Below are positions 1-12,100 of a stretch of DNA of 64,000 bases, piece by piece (within the stretch, counting starts at the first letter, position 1; every line of letters begins with the position of its first letter). Under the pieces are notes generated by a model that searched no databases, had not been told where the DNA came from, and saw only the letters and a program-made list of their open reading frames with translations. Source of the DNA: Cladosporium sp. IMV 00045 (Eukaryota > Ascomycota > Dothideomycetes > Cladosporiales > Cladosporiaceae); NCBI GenBank assembly GCA_001931905.2, contig MSJI02000838.1, forward strand, positions 68,127 through 132,126, given 5' to 3'. A program made the translations under genes and the position numbers.

Positions 1-1
1 T

Positions 2-466
2 CTGCTCACGAAGATTTTTGTTGGCGGCGATATACTGGCCTTCCTCATCCAAGGCGGAGCAGCGGGAATGATGGTCGCCCAGAGCTTGGCTTCCATTGGA
101 AAAGCCCTTGTCATCGTTGGACTTGTTATCCAAGTCGTCTGCTTCGGTATCTTCATGGTCACGTCGGTCATCTTTCACAAGCGAGTCAACGCGGACTTCT
201 CACTCAGCCAAAGTGCGACGCACATACCCTGGTTACCAGCCATGCGACTCATGTACGCAATCAGCATCATGATCATGGTGAGGTCCATCTTTCGATTGGC
301 GGAATATGCAGAAGGGCCAGAGGGATATGCCATGAGTCACGAGTGGACTCTGTACGTCTTCGACAGCCTGCCTATGGCTCTGTCCTCTGTCTTCATGGTC
401 ATCTGGTTTCCGACTAAGCTTCGACGGACCGTCGACTACCAAGCAACGATCCCTCTCACAAAGTGA
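2..466 (+). CDS. RTA1-like membrane protein, C-terminal part
   Basis: The reading frame is open from base 2 and ends at TGA 464-466, so the 5' part lies outside the window. The visible 155 or so residues are very hydrophobic. They start with a GGD...IQGGAAG segment, the pattern seen in RTA1/RTM1-type proteins (fungal lipid-translocating or 7-TM stress-resistance proteins), followed by at least three more membrane stretches. The segment MVRSIFRLAEYAEG, an arginine/glutamate pair in a late helix, is also usual in this family. RTA1-family members sit in the plasma membrane and are linked to resistance to sterol or sphingolipid stress. The substrate cannot be read from sequence. The first visible ATG (68) is internal and not a real start. 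Confidence 0.8.
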   Translation: MLTKIFVGGDILAFLIQGGAAGMMVAQSLASIGKALVIVGLVIQVVCFGIFMVTSVIFHKRVNADFSLSQSATHIPWLPAMRLMYAISIMIMVRSIFRLAEYAEGPEGYAMSHEWTLYVFDSLPMALSSVFMVIWFPTKLRRTVDYQATIPLTK

Positions 467-917
467 CCTTCTTTGCGATCCTCACTCGATCCGACAGTCA
501 GTGATTCATGGGATGCAGCCCGATTCTGGATTTTGGGTATTGGCGGCCTGCGATATATGCATGGGTAGTAATGAGGGTTTCTTCATCAGTTTTTCTAAAG
601 TTCATAGACAAGAACATATCGTTCTAGGCTATTTTACTTGATGGGGTATGCGTTCTCAAGCTTCATTCGAGCTATTGGACGACAAATACCTGGAAAGCTT
701 AGGACCAGTGGGAAATCGTGTTCCATGTAGTGAACAGTAAAGACGCCGAAGGATCTGTAGGCGTCGAGGGGAACGGGTGCCACTCGGCGGCCGTTTCACG
801 AACGTCACATCCCGGGTCCGGCGTCTTGTCGAGACAAACAGGTAGCATCCAGCATCGCATGAATTTCCTCATTTCTCAATCACTACAGTCTCTCTATAGA
901 CACCGAAGTTTGTCACG
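467..917. other. Intergenic, RTA1-like to hypothetical gene
   Basis: Holds the 3' flank of the RTA1-like gene and the likely promoter and 5' leader of the next gene. I see no conserved ORF, RNA gene or repeat. Confidence 0.5.
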
Positions 918-1732
918 ATGTCGGCCAATCCAGAAGATCATTCGAATAACAATAATTCCACTGCTAAGGGGCATGTCTGGAGCGGCAAAATGTTTGATGA
1001 GACGGGTTCGCACGACTTGCTGGCACTGTTTGTACTTAACGAGACTCCCATTGAGGCTCGATCATCGCTTATCTGTTGCGAAGAATATTCCTGATTGGAA
1101 ATGGGGATTAGGAACTCAACGAACTGCTCTCCGAGAACGCTGAGCGTATCAACGGCGTTGACAAGATCTGGTTGGCAGATGACTACGATACCCTTCCCGA
1201 TTACGCTGGAGCTTCGGCGCGCGGTACACTTGCGCCTATAAATACCAAATGGCGTTCATCTTTCATTGGAAAGACCATACCCAATGTAAGCGCCTTCATT
1301 AGGAACGCGCCCAAGCCTCCGAAGCCACTGGACAAACGTTATTGCGCGGTCTTGAACAAAGATGAATTTGAAGTTGGACAATTTCTCATTTGCAAGTCGC
1401 TAGAGGGCGAGTCTGACAATGAAGACGAGGGCGAGGACGAGGATCCTGGTTCTGCAGCGAGCGAAGAAGAAGACGAACCGCCGGTACAGGAGGCGCAACC
1501 GGGATCCATTAAAGCATTGCTCTTGCAGCATAGCAAAATCAGCTTTGACGAGCTCCCACCTAGGCGCAGGCCCACGACGAAGCAAGCCATCAGGGCTCTC
1601 GGTAACGACTACGAGGGGATACAGGTCATCGCAACAGCAGAGTACAGAGTTGGATGGTTCCTCTATACGTTTGCACATTACAAGTGGAGGGAGGCTTATG
1701 TCGAATGGCGGGAGCAGGGAAAATGCATCTGA
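918..1732 (+). CDS. Hypothetical acidic protein, two exons
   Basis: I do not recognise a family. The model has exon 1 at 918-1031 (ATG at 918, first residues MSANPEDHS), a GT-AG intron at 1032-1111 (80 nt) and exon 2 at 1112-1732. Joining these restores one open frame of 244 residues; without the intron both frames stop quickly. The protein has an Asn-rich start, a middle segment with KPLDKRYCAVLNKDEFEVGQ, a strongly acidic run (many Glu/Asp, about residues 150-180) and an aromatic C-terminus (YTFAHYKWREAYVEWREQG). No signal peptide or membrane segment is seen. It could be a lineage-specific fungal protein. The intron is inferred from frame and splice sites only, and its branch point is not clear. 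Confidence 0.6.
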
Positions 1733-3206
1733 TAGAGTATTTCGACTGTCAATGGTATTGCTCATCTCTCGTTGTCGATGACGAAGTGAACATGTGCTCG
1801 TGAGCTGGTGAACCATGGCCCCGTGATTCTCAGTCCCTGGTCGACCGTCTTGATAACAATTGTTATTGAAACGAGAGGGAAGTACGGCTCGTGCGATGTG
1901 AAGCTACGTGTCAATCTCTACCACTGGCTCACAGTCTCCATACTCCGACCATTCGGTACTGTAGATCGTCTTATTCGCTGCCATCAATCCCCCGTCCATG
2001 CTCAAAGTGTCTGAATACTAGGAGGTAGAGGCTCCAAGGATTGGAGCATGCAAAGCACTTGAAGGACTATCAGATGTGAAATTAGTAAATGTGATTATCT
2101 CGATTCAAAGGACTTCCTAGATCCCGCAAGGACAATGTATGCATTTAGGGCCTGGAAGATCAACCCCAACCCTAACCCTATCGAAATTTAGCTTGCTCGC
2201 CTGCAGCCTCTCCTGGATACCTTGTGCCATCATCCAAGTCCCTCAGCGACATAGCAACAGTACTCGGAATTACGACTCGAATTTGTACTGAAAAACAAAA
2301 GAAGCTGCGAATAATTTGCCATTTGTGAGCCGTGATCGATTGGGGCGAGGCAGGAGCCCCGAGCGCCACGGTTTTCAGCGTCAGCACTTACTCCGCTCGT
2401 TCAGTTCATTGAGATTTCTGCAACAACCCCTTCCTCACGCCATCGATATCGGCTCGAATGCACATAAGAAGAAGCGCGCTCAGCTGCGGCGTCTTGCGTC
2501 CTTCCGCATCAAGGTGCATCGGATCTGACCACCCACAAGTCAGCACGGCACTGAAGATGGGTGAGATTCTACACATCTCTCCAAGCGCAACTCCCATCAT
2601 CATCTTCACAATTCAATCATGATAGGATCTCTATCTAATCTCTCGATCTGCGCCATCTGAATACAACAGCAGCAACGTGTCTCGAGAAACAAAACCGCAC
2701 CGATCCCACAGCGATCACAAATCGTTTCTGCAAGCGCCGTGGCGCCTTTAGTACCACATCCCACGCAAGGCTGAGATGAATAGGCGAGGTACCCATCGGT
2801 TCGGTATTGTGTGGTACCATTTGTTCATCAGTCAACGGGTCTACCCCTGCTTGTACTCATTCATGATTGCCATCGCGGTATCTTCGTAGGCCTGGCCTAT
2901 GGACAAGTCGCTGACAGTCCTTCGGCTTCAACGGTCTTTCCGAGGATACGGGGCCCTGAAGTATCGATTCCCTCTCTTTTTCATGCACATGAAAGCAGTG
3001 TGGTACCGTAATATTACGCCTTGGGCCGATCGAAAGGCCACGACCTGATTGCGCCTAGAACAACATGCCCCGATGCGGCTGAGATGCGAGCCTTTACATA
3101 TACGTGCTCTCCTCGCCTGCACTGTGCGCACCTCGGTATTCCGAGCAGCGCTGCCCATCATTAGCATGCGGCTCGATGAATGAACAATTTCCCTTGAGAA
3201 GACACC
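1733..3206. other. Intergenic, 1.5 kb without a supported gene
   Basis: Only short ORFs with no family resemblance occur here. A short telomere-like CCCTAA stretch lies at 2162-2182. The right end must hold the promoter of the ankyrin gene. Confidence 0.5.
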
Positions 3207-6200
3207 ATGCCTGATCCCTGCGAGCAACATGAAGACCTATTCAACAGCCTCAAACGAACCATAGAAGCAGGTGATTTCTCTGCTTTGGACCAAAATATTG
3301 CCAACAACACGGACGGCAAAGAAACTCTTGCTGATGCTCTGGCTATTTGCTGCGAGGGCGGGCATCATGAGGGAGTGCAACACCTGCTTGCTAAGCGAGG
3401 AGCCGACCCGAACAAGCCATCGACGAGACTACCGAAGTACAAGGGCAAGACACCTTTGATCCTGGCTGTGCAGAGCTGCGAGGAAGCGCCTTTACCCGAC
3501 CCTATTCCTTCACCCGATTCTGTTAATGGATCTCTTGGAAACCACGTTTTGCCCAAACCTATCACCACGGAGCCTCAAAATGATAGCAATCCCAGAAAAC
3601 CAAACAGCGTCGCAGATACCATCGAGGTCTTGCATTTATTGTTCGTGTCCGGTGCATCTCTTACCACCAGAGATTCCGAGAACAAGACCGTCCTCTCGCA
3701 CATCACTCACCATGACGTGGCCCGAGTGTTGCTCAAAGGCAGAGACGCCAAATCAGTCCGGTGCGCCATGGGCGCGAAAGACAACGAAGGCTACGATGCT
3801 CTCTTGTCAACGCTAGGCCGAGTTGGCACCTCGTCCATTGCAATGCAGCTGATAGACTATGGGGCGGACACCCGGGCAGTAGATGGCCACGGTCGGACGA
3901 CTCTCATGACCGCCGTCTGGAGAAATCATATCGAGGTCGTTCGGCATTTGCTGCAAGACAAAGAAATCATTCGCAAATGTGACGACCGAAAACGCAACAT
4001 CTGGCACCACATAGCGTGCGACCATGAGCAGCTTTGGGACAAGGAGATGATAGAGCTACTTTTGAACAGTACCAAAGATGAAGATGCGGATGTGAATGCG
4101 AAGGATCTCCTAGGAAGGAACTACCTTCATTACCACGCTATATGGGGCAAGGATGATATGACAAACCCACTCTGGTGCGCAGGGAGGCTCTCGAGCGACC
4201 TGGTGAACGATGTCGATCAACACAGACAAAAGACGCCTCTTCATTTTGCAGCACAATTTGGGAAAGTGAACCTTGTAGAGTGGTTGCTTACTCAGCCCGC
4301 ACCCGCAGACGTTAGGGCCCAAACCAAGCACAAAAGCACACCTCTCCATCTAGCTTGTGGTTACGGTGCGGATACTTCAACGATCGTTGAGAAGCTCTTG
4401 AAGCGCTTGAGCGCAGCTGATGTTGTTGCCCAAACTGACAACAAGCTCACTCCACTTCATATTGCTGCGTATCATGGACAAATCGCGACCGTTGGTTTGT
4501 TGCTACAAAAAAAGCCCGATCAGGACATAAACGCGGTATGTGAAGGGGGCTGGACTCCATTGCACCTTGCCTGTGCTGCAAGGCCCACGTATCCAACCAT
4601 AAAGGACACCACAAAGCTCGCCAACTCGGCAAAATATCTTGAGGTTGTGAACACTTTGCTCTCACACGCTGCAGACGTCAACCATAAGTCGCAAGCGTCA
4701 AGAACGGCCTTACATCTGGCCGCTGGCTCTGGACACTTGGACATTGTTCGCCTACTACTGCGAAGAGACGACATTCGTGTATCAGAGAGAGATCGTCAGG
4801 GAAACACAGCAGTACTCGATGCTGCAAGGTCAGAAGCTCCCCATAAGATGGTGCCATTGTTCGCGCCTTGGAAGCAGGAAAGCATCAAGTCTCTTTCAAA
4901 CGAAGTGAAAGCGGCGACCGAATTGTTTGACGCTGATATTATCGATGTCGGCAAGGACACAGGTGAGCTGCGCAGGTACAGACTGTCACTCTATAAACTA
5001 CTCTATCACGAACACGGTGATCCGGGATCAGTAACGAGGGATCATGTCAGCACAAAACCTCCTCAACCTGACACATTCCGTTGGATACACCTTCCGTCCA
5101 ACAATCTTTCGTGGTGCCACACCTTGCTCATCAAGCAATTCATCGAGAATGGATGTTCTGATGTTGAAGGTTTCAAAGCGCTAGAAGAGACACTAAGTAA
5201 GCAGCAGTACCAGGGACAGAAACCGCACGCCCTTCACATGCGTCCTTTCTGCCAGAGACTCCCAAAACGCTCCGAGGATCACGTGAGCTTCCAGAAGGGG
5301 CGTCCGTCACCTCATGCTGCCCATGCTGCTCCCGATCAGGATGCGAGGAGGACCGGTGCATATCAGAGCGACGAGCACGGTGACTTGGCAAACGTGCACG
5401 CAACAGATCACGCCCCCGGATCAGATGTTGGTTCTCATCCCAAAAGGAGCGACACATTTGGGAGTCTCGAGCGACACGACCCGTCGGCAGACCCTTCAAC
5501 TGTTGCAGTCCTCAAATCGTTTGTCGGTGCAGACTCACGAGGGCTTTACATTCACACAGCCGAAAGTGAAAGCAATAGGGATGGCAGTGTAGATGCACCC
5601 GTCACAGTGCAGCGACTGGTTCAACCCTCGAAGCGTGCACTTGAACGAGGTGCGAACACTCAGCTACAAGAGTCGAGCTTCAAAGCATGTTTATTCATGC
5701 CTTACCTTGACCTGGAGACCCGGAGCGGAGTTTCAGACCTGAGAGCTCAACGAACTACCGACAAGAAGTCAAAGACACGAGACCCACCAACCAAGCGCGA
5801 TGAGTACCTGCATCAAGCATATCGCGCGTGGGACACTGAAGGCTTTCTTCTTCACACGCGACGCACCCTCGATCAATTCTGGTACAAGAGCATTGACACA
5901 GGTTTTCGTGATGATGACCAGGTCGTGGGACGTTATCAGCGGGGACATCCGCATCCAGACAAAACCGAAGTCGACATACTCATGGTAGACCAACTCTGGA
6001 TATGGGTGCTCGGTCCTGAACTGATCGTGACCAGCTTTCCTCAGAAATGGAAGCAACCGCGCGAGGAGACACCCGCCCTGTTAAGCAGTGTCCTCGAAGA
6101 TCTCTCAAGCTCGGGCAACTCTGTCCACAGTGTACGTGAGCTGGCGAACTGTGTCATAGGGCATTGTCTTTCAGCCTGCGACAGTGCTGCAGAGCGTACG

Positions 6201-7187
6201 GGCGAGCTCAGCGTGTTCAAGATGTTCGACTGTACCGTGGGCTTTGTCAAAGAGTGCGAAGTGGAGCTTTTCAGAGAGTTCAAGAAGAGGAGCAAAGCTG
6301 CCTCGGACCAAGTGTTGGAAAACAAACGCGAAGCGTCAAAGTCTCGCAAAGCGTTAAAGTCCCCCGAAGGTATCAAGAAGCTCAATGAAATCGTCGACAG
6401 CTTGCTGGACATCTACGACGAGACAGCCCTTCTGGAAGAAGTCAAAGATATTCGGGATGAGCTGAGCATCCTTGCCGAAGTCATGAACGACCAAGAAGCG
6501 GTGCTTCGCGAAATGCCGAAAGCTTTTGGGAGTTCAGGGTCGGAGTCAAAAGCCTTCGCCAACGATCCAGGGGCAGCTGCATCCTGGATAGAACAAGATG
6601 ATCGCTTGCATCAGCACAAAGCAGAGATTGGAGGCATGAGTCAGCAAGCTGAAGGCGTCTATCGATCTATTACGGATCTCTTAGACCACAAGCAGAAGCA
6701 CGCCAACGTTCTCGAAGCTCGCTACGCCAGGAATCTTGCCCAAGATTCAGCAAAACAAGCGGACAGCACGGCAAAAGCTGGACGGATACTCATGATGTTC
6801 ACCATCGTTACCGTCACATTCCTTCCCATGTCTTTCCTTGCGGCCTTCTTTGCGATCAACATCAAGCAACTGCCTCACAATCAGGATGGCGATCAGGAAA
6901 TGTCCCTCTCTTTCGCCCTTCGCTACATACTCGGGGTTGGATTAGGAACTGCAGTCGCATTCCTGCCCATAGCGTGGTATATACCGCACAAAGACACATG
7001 GACGTTGCTGAGGGATAAGTTGAAGGTGTTATTTGGTACCGATGATGGAAACAAGGACCAAGATGGAGCACAAGATGACGCTGCTAGAAGGGATTCGGGC
7101 CCTCAGTCCACGCTTAGAGCCTGGCGAGGATCACGCTTGAATGATGAGGAAAATGGGGCTGGTGCTGGACGGGAAACGAATCGGTGA
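3207..7187 (+). CDS. Ankyrin-repeat protein with CorA-like membrane end
   Basis: Single exon, 1326 residues, ATG at 3207 in a purine-rich context (GACACCATGC). Residues about 40-540 hold many ankyrin repeats, recognisable by TPLHLA/TALHLA helices (TPLHFAAQFG, TPLHLACGYG, TPLHIAAYHG, TALHLAAGSG). Residues about 620-860 are polar and probably disordered. Residues about 1040-1180 are charged and likely coiled coil. Two membrane helices follow near 1195 (FTIVTVTFLPMSFLAAFFAI) and 1240 (ILGVGLGTAVAFLPIAW), then a charged tail. This C-terminal layout is that of the fungal CorA-like Mg2+ transporter superfamily often fused to ankyrin repeats. The classical CorA GMN motif is not visible, so ion transport should not be assumed. 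Such proteins belong to large, variable fungal families of mostly unknown role, some thought to act in heterokaryon or stress responses. Confidence 0.85.
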   Translation: MPDPCEQHEDLFNSLKRTIEAGDFSALDQNIANNTDGKETLADALAICCEGGHHEGVQHLLAKRGADPNKPSTRLPKYKGKTPLILAVQSCEEAPLPDPIPSPDSVNGSLGNHVLPKPITTEPQNDSNPRKPNSVADTIEVLHLLFVSGASLTTRDSENKTVLSHITHHDVARVLLKGRDAKSVRCAMGAKDNEGYDALLSTLGRVGTSSIAMQLIDYGADTRAVDGHGRTTLMTAVWRNHIEVVRHLLQDKEIIRKCDDRKRNIWHHIACDHEQLWDKEMIELLLNSTKDEDADVNAKDLLGRNYLHYHAIWGKDDMTNPLWCAGRLSSDLVNDVDQHRQKTPLHFAAQFGKVNLVEWLLTQPAPADVRAQTKHKSTPLHLACGYGADTSTIVEKLLKRLSAADVVAQTDNKLTPLHIAAYHGQIATVGLLLQKKPDQDINAVCEGGWTPLHLACAARPTYPTIKDTTKLANSAKYLEVVNTLLSHAADVNHKSQASRTALHLAAGSGHLDIVRLLLRRDDIRVSERDRQGNTAVLDAARSEAPHKMVPLFAPWKQESIKSLSNEVKAATELFDADIIDVGKDTGELRRYRLSLYKLLYHEHGDPGSVTRDHVSTKPPQPDTFRWIHLPSNNLSWCHTLLIKQFIENGCSDVEGFKALEETLSKQQYQGQKPHALHMRPFCQRLPKRSEDHVSFQKGRPSPHAAHAAPDQDARRTGAYQSDEHGDLANVHATDHAPGSDVGSHPKRSDTFGSLERHDPSADPSTVAVLKSFVGADSRGLYIHTAESESNRDGSVDAPVTVQRLVQPSKRALERGANTQLQESSFKACLFMPYLDLETRSGVSDLRAQRTTDKKSKTRDPPTKRDEYLHQAYRAWDTEGFLLHTRRTLDQFWYKSIDTGFRDDDQVVGRYQRGHPHPDKTEVDILMVDQLWIWVLGPELIVTSFPQKWKQPREETPALLSSVLEDLSSSGNSVHSVRELANCVIGHCLSACDSAAERTGELSVFKMFDCTVGFVKECEVELFREFKKRSKAASDQVLENKREASKSRKALKSPEGIKKLNEIVDSLLDIYDETALLEEVKDIRDELSILAEVMNDQEAVLREMPKAFGSSGSESKAFANDPGAAASWIEQDDRLHQHKAEIGGMSQQAEGVYRSITDLLDHKQKHANVLEARYARNLAQDSAKQADSTAKAGRILMMFTIVTVTFLPMSFLAAFFAINIKQLPHNQDGDQEMSLSFALRYILGVGLGTAVAFLPIAWYIPHKDTWTLLRDKLKVLFGTDDGNKDQDGAQDDAARRDSGPQSTLRAWRGSRLNDEENGAGAGRETNR

Positions 7188-8006
7188 AATACTGACGCGC
7201 GGTGGCTTCGGCGTAATGGGCGTGGAGATCGTACTGGCTTTTCGGATACCTTGCTATAATGTAATGAAACCAATGTCGACGTGACTGAATCTTTCCAGTC
7301 ATAAGTACCGCCTCGAGTTAGCTGGTAACATTTCTCGGCATATCATAGTGACGATTTGATTGAAACAACAGGATCGAACCTCTCTATCCGAGCTCTTACG
7401 CTGCTGACAAAATGCTTGGTCAAATGGGCCCAATCGGCCCAAATACGCATCAATGCATTTCAGCCTTGTCAGTCATGTGTTCGTAAGCCGTGGTGGACAA
7501 GAACTGCAAGTGAACACCTCATGTTCTTCCAGTATGTTTATTACTGTCGCATTTCTAATAGTCAACCCGTGATGTACATGTACTTGGCCCACCCTTGCCC
7601 GCTGCTGACAACAAGCTGACAACGCAATTGCAGCCAAGCAGAGGGGCATCAGCTCTGGAAACCAACCGCCCAAAGAGGTCTCGTCGCATTCAAGTGCCGC
7701 AGCATACACGAAGTCAAAAGTCATCCGGCGCTATCTTACCGAAACGCAGCTTCCTATTTGCGCGAAATGCAGCGCTGCGAGAGGGCTAGGGCTTCTCTTC
7801 AGCTGGGTGATCATGCCATTGGTATAGATTGGGTCATTATAGGCAATCAACTCCGACAGCTACCCCTCCCTTCCGGCAGGTTGTCAAGTGTATTTATACC
7901 TAAACACTGCCTCGCCCACTTTCTTGTCAATAGCTCAAAACCTTCTATTCACACCGTTTCATCAAGACACTCAACCCAGTCTCAATCATTCGCAATCGTC
8001 GTCATC
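7188..8006. other. Intergenic, ankyrin gene to quinone reductase
   Basis: No convincing coding region. The last 150 bases are rich in short C/T and A tracts and look like the core promoter and leader of the quinone reductase gene. Confidence 0.5.
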
Positions 8007-8831
8007 ATGGCTCCAAAGATCGCTATCCTTTTCGTACGTTTTCCTTTAGCATGAGAGCCTTGTGTCTTCTCGACCTAGACTTTCTATCGTTCACCAAAAC
8101 TGTGCCCATTGCTCCTACCACCACCCTAAGCGAGAGGAGTTGTTCAACATCACCCTTCAACCAATACTGACCTCACCACAGTACTCCATGTACGGCCACA
8201 TCCAAGCCCTCGCCCAAGCCGAAGCCGAAGGCATCCGCGCTGCTGGGGGGACCGTCGACCTCTTCCGCGTGCAAGAATCGCTGCCAGACGAAGTCCTCGC
8301 GAAAATGCACGCGCCGGCCAAAGACTCCTCGATCCCCGAGCTCTCGAGCCCGAAACAGCTGGAAGAGTACGACGCCTTCCTGTTCGGAATTCCAACGCGC
8401 TATGGCAATTTCCCAGCACAGTGGCGTGCATTTTGGGACCGCACGGGCGGGCAATGGCAGTCGGGTGGGTATTGGGGGAAGTATGCTGGGTTGTTTGTGT
8501 CGTCCGGGACGCAGGGTGGTGGGCAGGAGAGTACGGCGATGGCGGCGATGAGTACGTTGGCGCATCATGGGATTATTTATGTGCCGTTGGGGTATAAGAC
8601 GACGTTTCATTTGTTGGGCGACAACAGTGAAGTGAGGGGTGGGAGCCCTTGGGGTGCTGGTACTTTTGCGGTATGTCTTGGTCCTACCCCTTCCATTGAC
8701 GGGCGTTGGAAGCTAACGAGATGTTGTAGGGCGGCGACGGTTCCCGTCAGCCAACGCAGAAAGAGCTGGAGGTTGCGAAGGCCCAGGGTAAAGCCTTCTA
8801 TGAGGCCGTGTCGAAGGTCAATTTCGCTTGA
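8007..8831 (+). CDS. NAD(P)H:quinone reductase, WrbA/Pst2 type (flavodoxin-like)
   Basis: Three exons: 8007-8033, 8182-8670 and 8730-8831, with introns of 148 and 59 nt (GTACGT...CACAG; GTATGT...GCTAAC...TGTAG). The spliced product is 205 residues, the normal length for this family. It starts [16 protein letters not shown]; the first intron cuts exactly between the beta strand (IAILF) and the FMN phosphate-binding loop (YSMYGH). Further family signs are [16 protein letters not shown] and FWDRTGGQW, the latter shaping the FMN pocket, and GGGQESTAM. Members reduce quinones by two electrons with FMN and NAD(P)H in the cytosol and protect against oxidative stress; homologues include yeast Pst2/Ycp4 and the mould allergens Alt a 7 and Cla h 7. 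Splice sites are well supported because every exon matches the family. Confidence 0.93.
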
Positions 8832-9101
8832 TCGAGTAGCTATAGTGTGAGTCAGAATTGGAATCAGCCGTTAAGGTTTCGTTTCCTCGGTTGCAGAGGA
8901 TCGAATTGCCGACTCATGGGCGAGGGTATTCGCATGAAAGGATTGGAAGTCCTGTGGTAGATGTCTGTTTCGAATCAAATATGGGTATCTCGGCAGCTCG
9001 CTTCAAGGGTAGATTGTCGTTTCAATCTATGTCTAAAAGACTCAAGCTAAGCTCCACACAATCGGGTATCATCGTCGCCTCCTGACAAAAAAATATACGA
9101 C

Positions 9102-12100
9102 TCATTCGCCCATGCGCCTCATCTCTGCAGCATGTCCTCTTAGATTCCTCTCGAAATCCGCCTGCGTGTCAGGATCAAGTGTCACAGCGTTCTGTGTAGC
9201 CTTTCCGAAGAGGCATCCCCATAGATCATCTTTGCCCACCAGCTCACCTCCAGTCTTCCCATTCGTCAAAAGCTTTTGGATCGGTGCGCTCTGCATCTCT
9301 TCCGTATCAGCAGCCTCGATGGCCAAATCTCCGAGAGGCGCCGGAGTACTAGAACGTGACTTCTCACTGCGCTGGTGCTGTTGTCGAGATTGAACATGCG
9401 CCATACGCCGTGCGACGGAAATGTCATAGATGCTTTCCTCCACGGTGTCGTTGGTGAGGTACATCCAGATGGTGGTTTGACGAGTTTGGCCGATGCGATG
9501 GACACGTGCGATAGCCTGCAACTCGACAGCTGTCTGAATCAGCGGCTCGCATATGAACACATGCGTGGCGTTGACGAGGGTCAGACCAGAAGAGTCTGTC
9601 TTCGCGTCAAGCAGAAGGCATTCGACGCTGGCATCGTGTCGGAACTTCTCCACTGCGCCAGCCCGCCCAAGCCGACTGTATCCGATCTTGAATGTGCTGA
9701 ATGCCCGGCTGAGGACATCGAGGAAGTCTCGGTATTGTGAGAACACGATTGCTTTCGCTCCAGGGTCGTGCTCGCGTATCCAGAGGAGATGACGGCCTAA
9801 GGTGTCGATCTTCGTACCAAAGCTGGACGGTAGATCTATTGTCTTCACCTCATCCATAAGCTTGCTGTCAACCTCAGAGTAGATAGCGGACTGACGCGGA
9901 GACGTGTCAATGCCTGAGTTGCGCTTGTTGTCCGGAGAAGACGGATTGCCATTCGTCTCCTCCTTAGCGCGAAGCTCTTGCGGCTTGTAGGTGATGTTGT
10001 GGAAGTCAACAAGTGCTAGACCTCGCTTGCAAACCGGGCAAGTGCGATGAGCTCGCCACCAGTGACCGATGCACTCCTTGCAGTATTGATGCCCACAAAC
10101 AGTAAGCACGCCATTCTCAAACGTGCACTGACAGATGACGCAGATCCTGGGGCCCTGAGATCCAGTTTCATCCCGAAGATGCATAAGGAAGCGATGCTTG
10201 GTCTTCAGTTGGGCTAGTGTCGTGTTCTGTTGCTCTTCCCTAGCCATCACCAATTCCAGTGCCGGCAAGTCCAATTGTTCATCAAGCTCCTCTTTGTATG
10301 GCGCAACAGCGTCCGATACTTCTTGCAGCTGCCTGTAGAAATCCAGACGTTGGTTTTGCGTGGAGCGGAACAAGTCAACCTCTTTCTCAAGGCCAGATAA
10401 TGCCTTGGTGTAATCGTTGAACACCGTCTGGAGAGCTGCAATATGCTGTTTGAGTATAGCCGCCTCGTTGCCAGCTCTCGAACTATCGCCCTGCCATTGC
10501 ATTGCATTCTCCAGCGCTCGAGCTTCATGAATCAACCCACGGACGGACCCAATCTCTTCTTTGCGGGATCTAAATTTGTTGCGTATCTCGAAAAGTTCCA
10601 GCAGCTTCTCCGGCGCATGACATGGCTCTTTGAGCTCTTCTGGGCATTCGGGATCAAGCCACTTCTTCGCTACTCTCACGAGCATCTTTGCCTGGTGATC
10701 GATAAGCGGAGCATCTCCGCCAGCGACGAACGTAGTAAGATCAGCTTGAACGGTCTTGAGAGCATCGAAGTAGACGTAAAGCTCGTCTTGCTGTTTGGTC
10801 GACTCCTCATACTCCTCTCCGGTTATCTCGTTGCCTGCATCGTCTTCGTCCACGAGCGGTTTGCGCAAAAATTCTGACATTTTTGAACGCCACTCGGCGA
10901 TGAATGGGATTTGTTTTCGGATGACGTCGAATAATTCGTCGCTCTTGTCAATGATGCGCCTGTTCTCAATTCCACCGCGGTCATTGAGGTCCTTGATCCT
11001 TGGAAGCTGTGTCGTTAGCTTCATGTCCTCAAGGTCTTTCATTTTTTTCATAAGACGATCGGCTTTGCGTGACGCATCAAGTAAGATTTCGCGACGGACG
11101 ATCTTGGCCTGTTCGTAGAGCTCAATTTCCTGTTCCTCTAACTTTCGGAAGTCTTCAGATTCAGGCTGGGTAAGAGTCTCGTTGACTTTGATTTGGTAGC
11201 AAGCAGTGGCTGCAAAGAAGGTGCACACGTGCTGCAGTTCCAGCGCAGTTCTCAAGCCGTTTCGAAGGCCTCCTAGCAGAGGTGATGACTCGGACGATGA
11301 TTCTTCGTTGTCGGTCTCTGACACATCACCAGTTTTCCCTTGTTCGGCTTGTGCAGTGTGCAAACGCTGTCGTGCTTCTTTCACCAAAGTGCTGCACTTC
11401 TCCATGGCCTCCTTATAGATTTGAAGTGCTTTCTCGCTTCGGTGTTCATCGTCCCGATTGTTGCCAAGGATATGAGCGCGCTGCAGTTGAGATTGCAACG
11501 CGGTGCGTTCTTCCGTTCTTGTCGCAGTCTCATTTTGATCTATCATGGCATCCAGTACCTCAGAGACAGTGCGTAAAGGCGCTCCTTGGCCTCGGCCGAG
11601 CGCCTTCCTATTCCTCCCACCAACTTGAGGGTGCAGGCAGGTCTGCCTAAGTCTCACAAGCCATTTACGCATAGCCTCTACCGTAGCGGGATTGTCTGGA
11701 TCCCACTGGTCGTCGTTCGGAGATCCATCCGTCTGTAGCTTAAGCTCATCGCACATTTCGGTGAAGAGGTTGTTGTAATGCTGGTGCTCCACAGCTGTGA
11801 AGGGCATAGTGATAACGACTCGTTTCTGTGATGGTAGGTGTAGCTCATCTCTGATGAGACTCTTCGTGTGCCTCAAGGCAATTGTATTGAAGATGTCGCG
11901 GAAGATGTGCCTGTGATTCATCACTAAGTGACTCCACAACCGGAGGTCCTCATCAAGAGGCTTGAAGCGTAGGAAGATCAGCAATCCGTGCAAGTCTTGT
12001 GCATCTTTTCGTAGCGGTGTGCCAGATACAGCCCAGGAGTGTACACGAGGAAGACGACAAGCGACGCGAGCTGCGGCAGTGACGCTTGTCTCGATCATTT

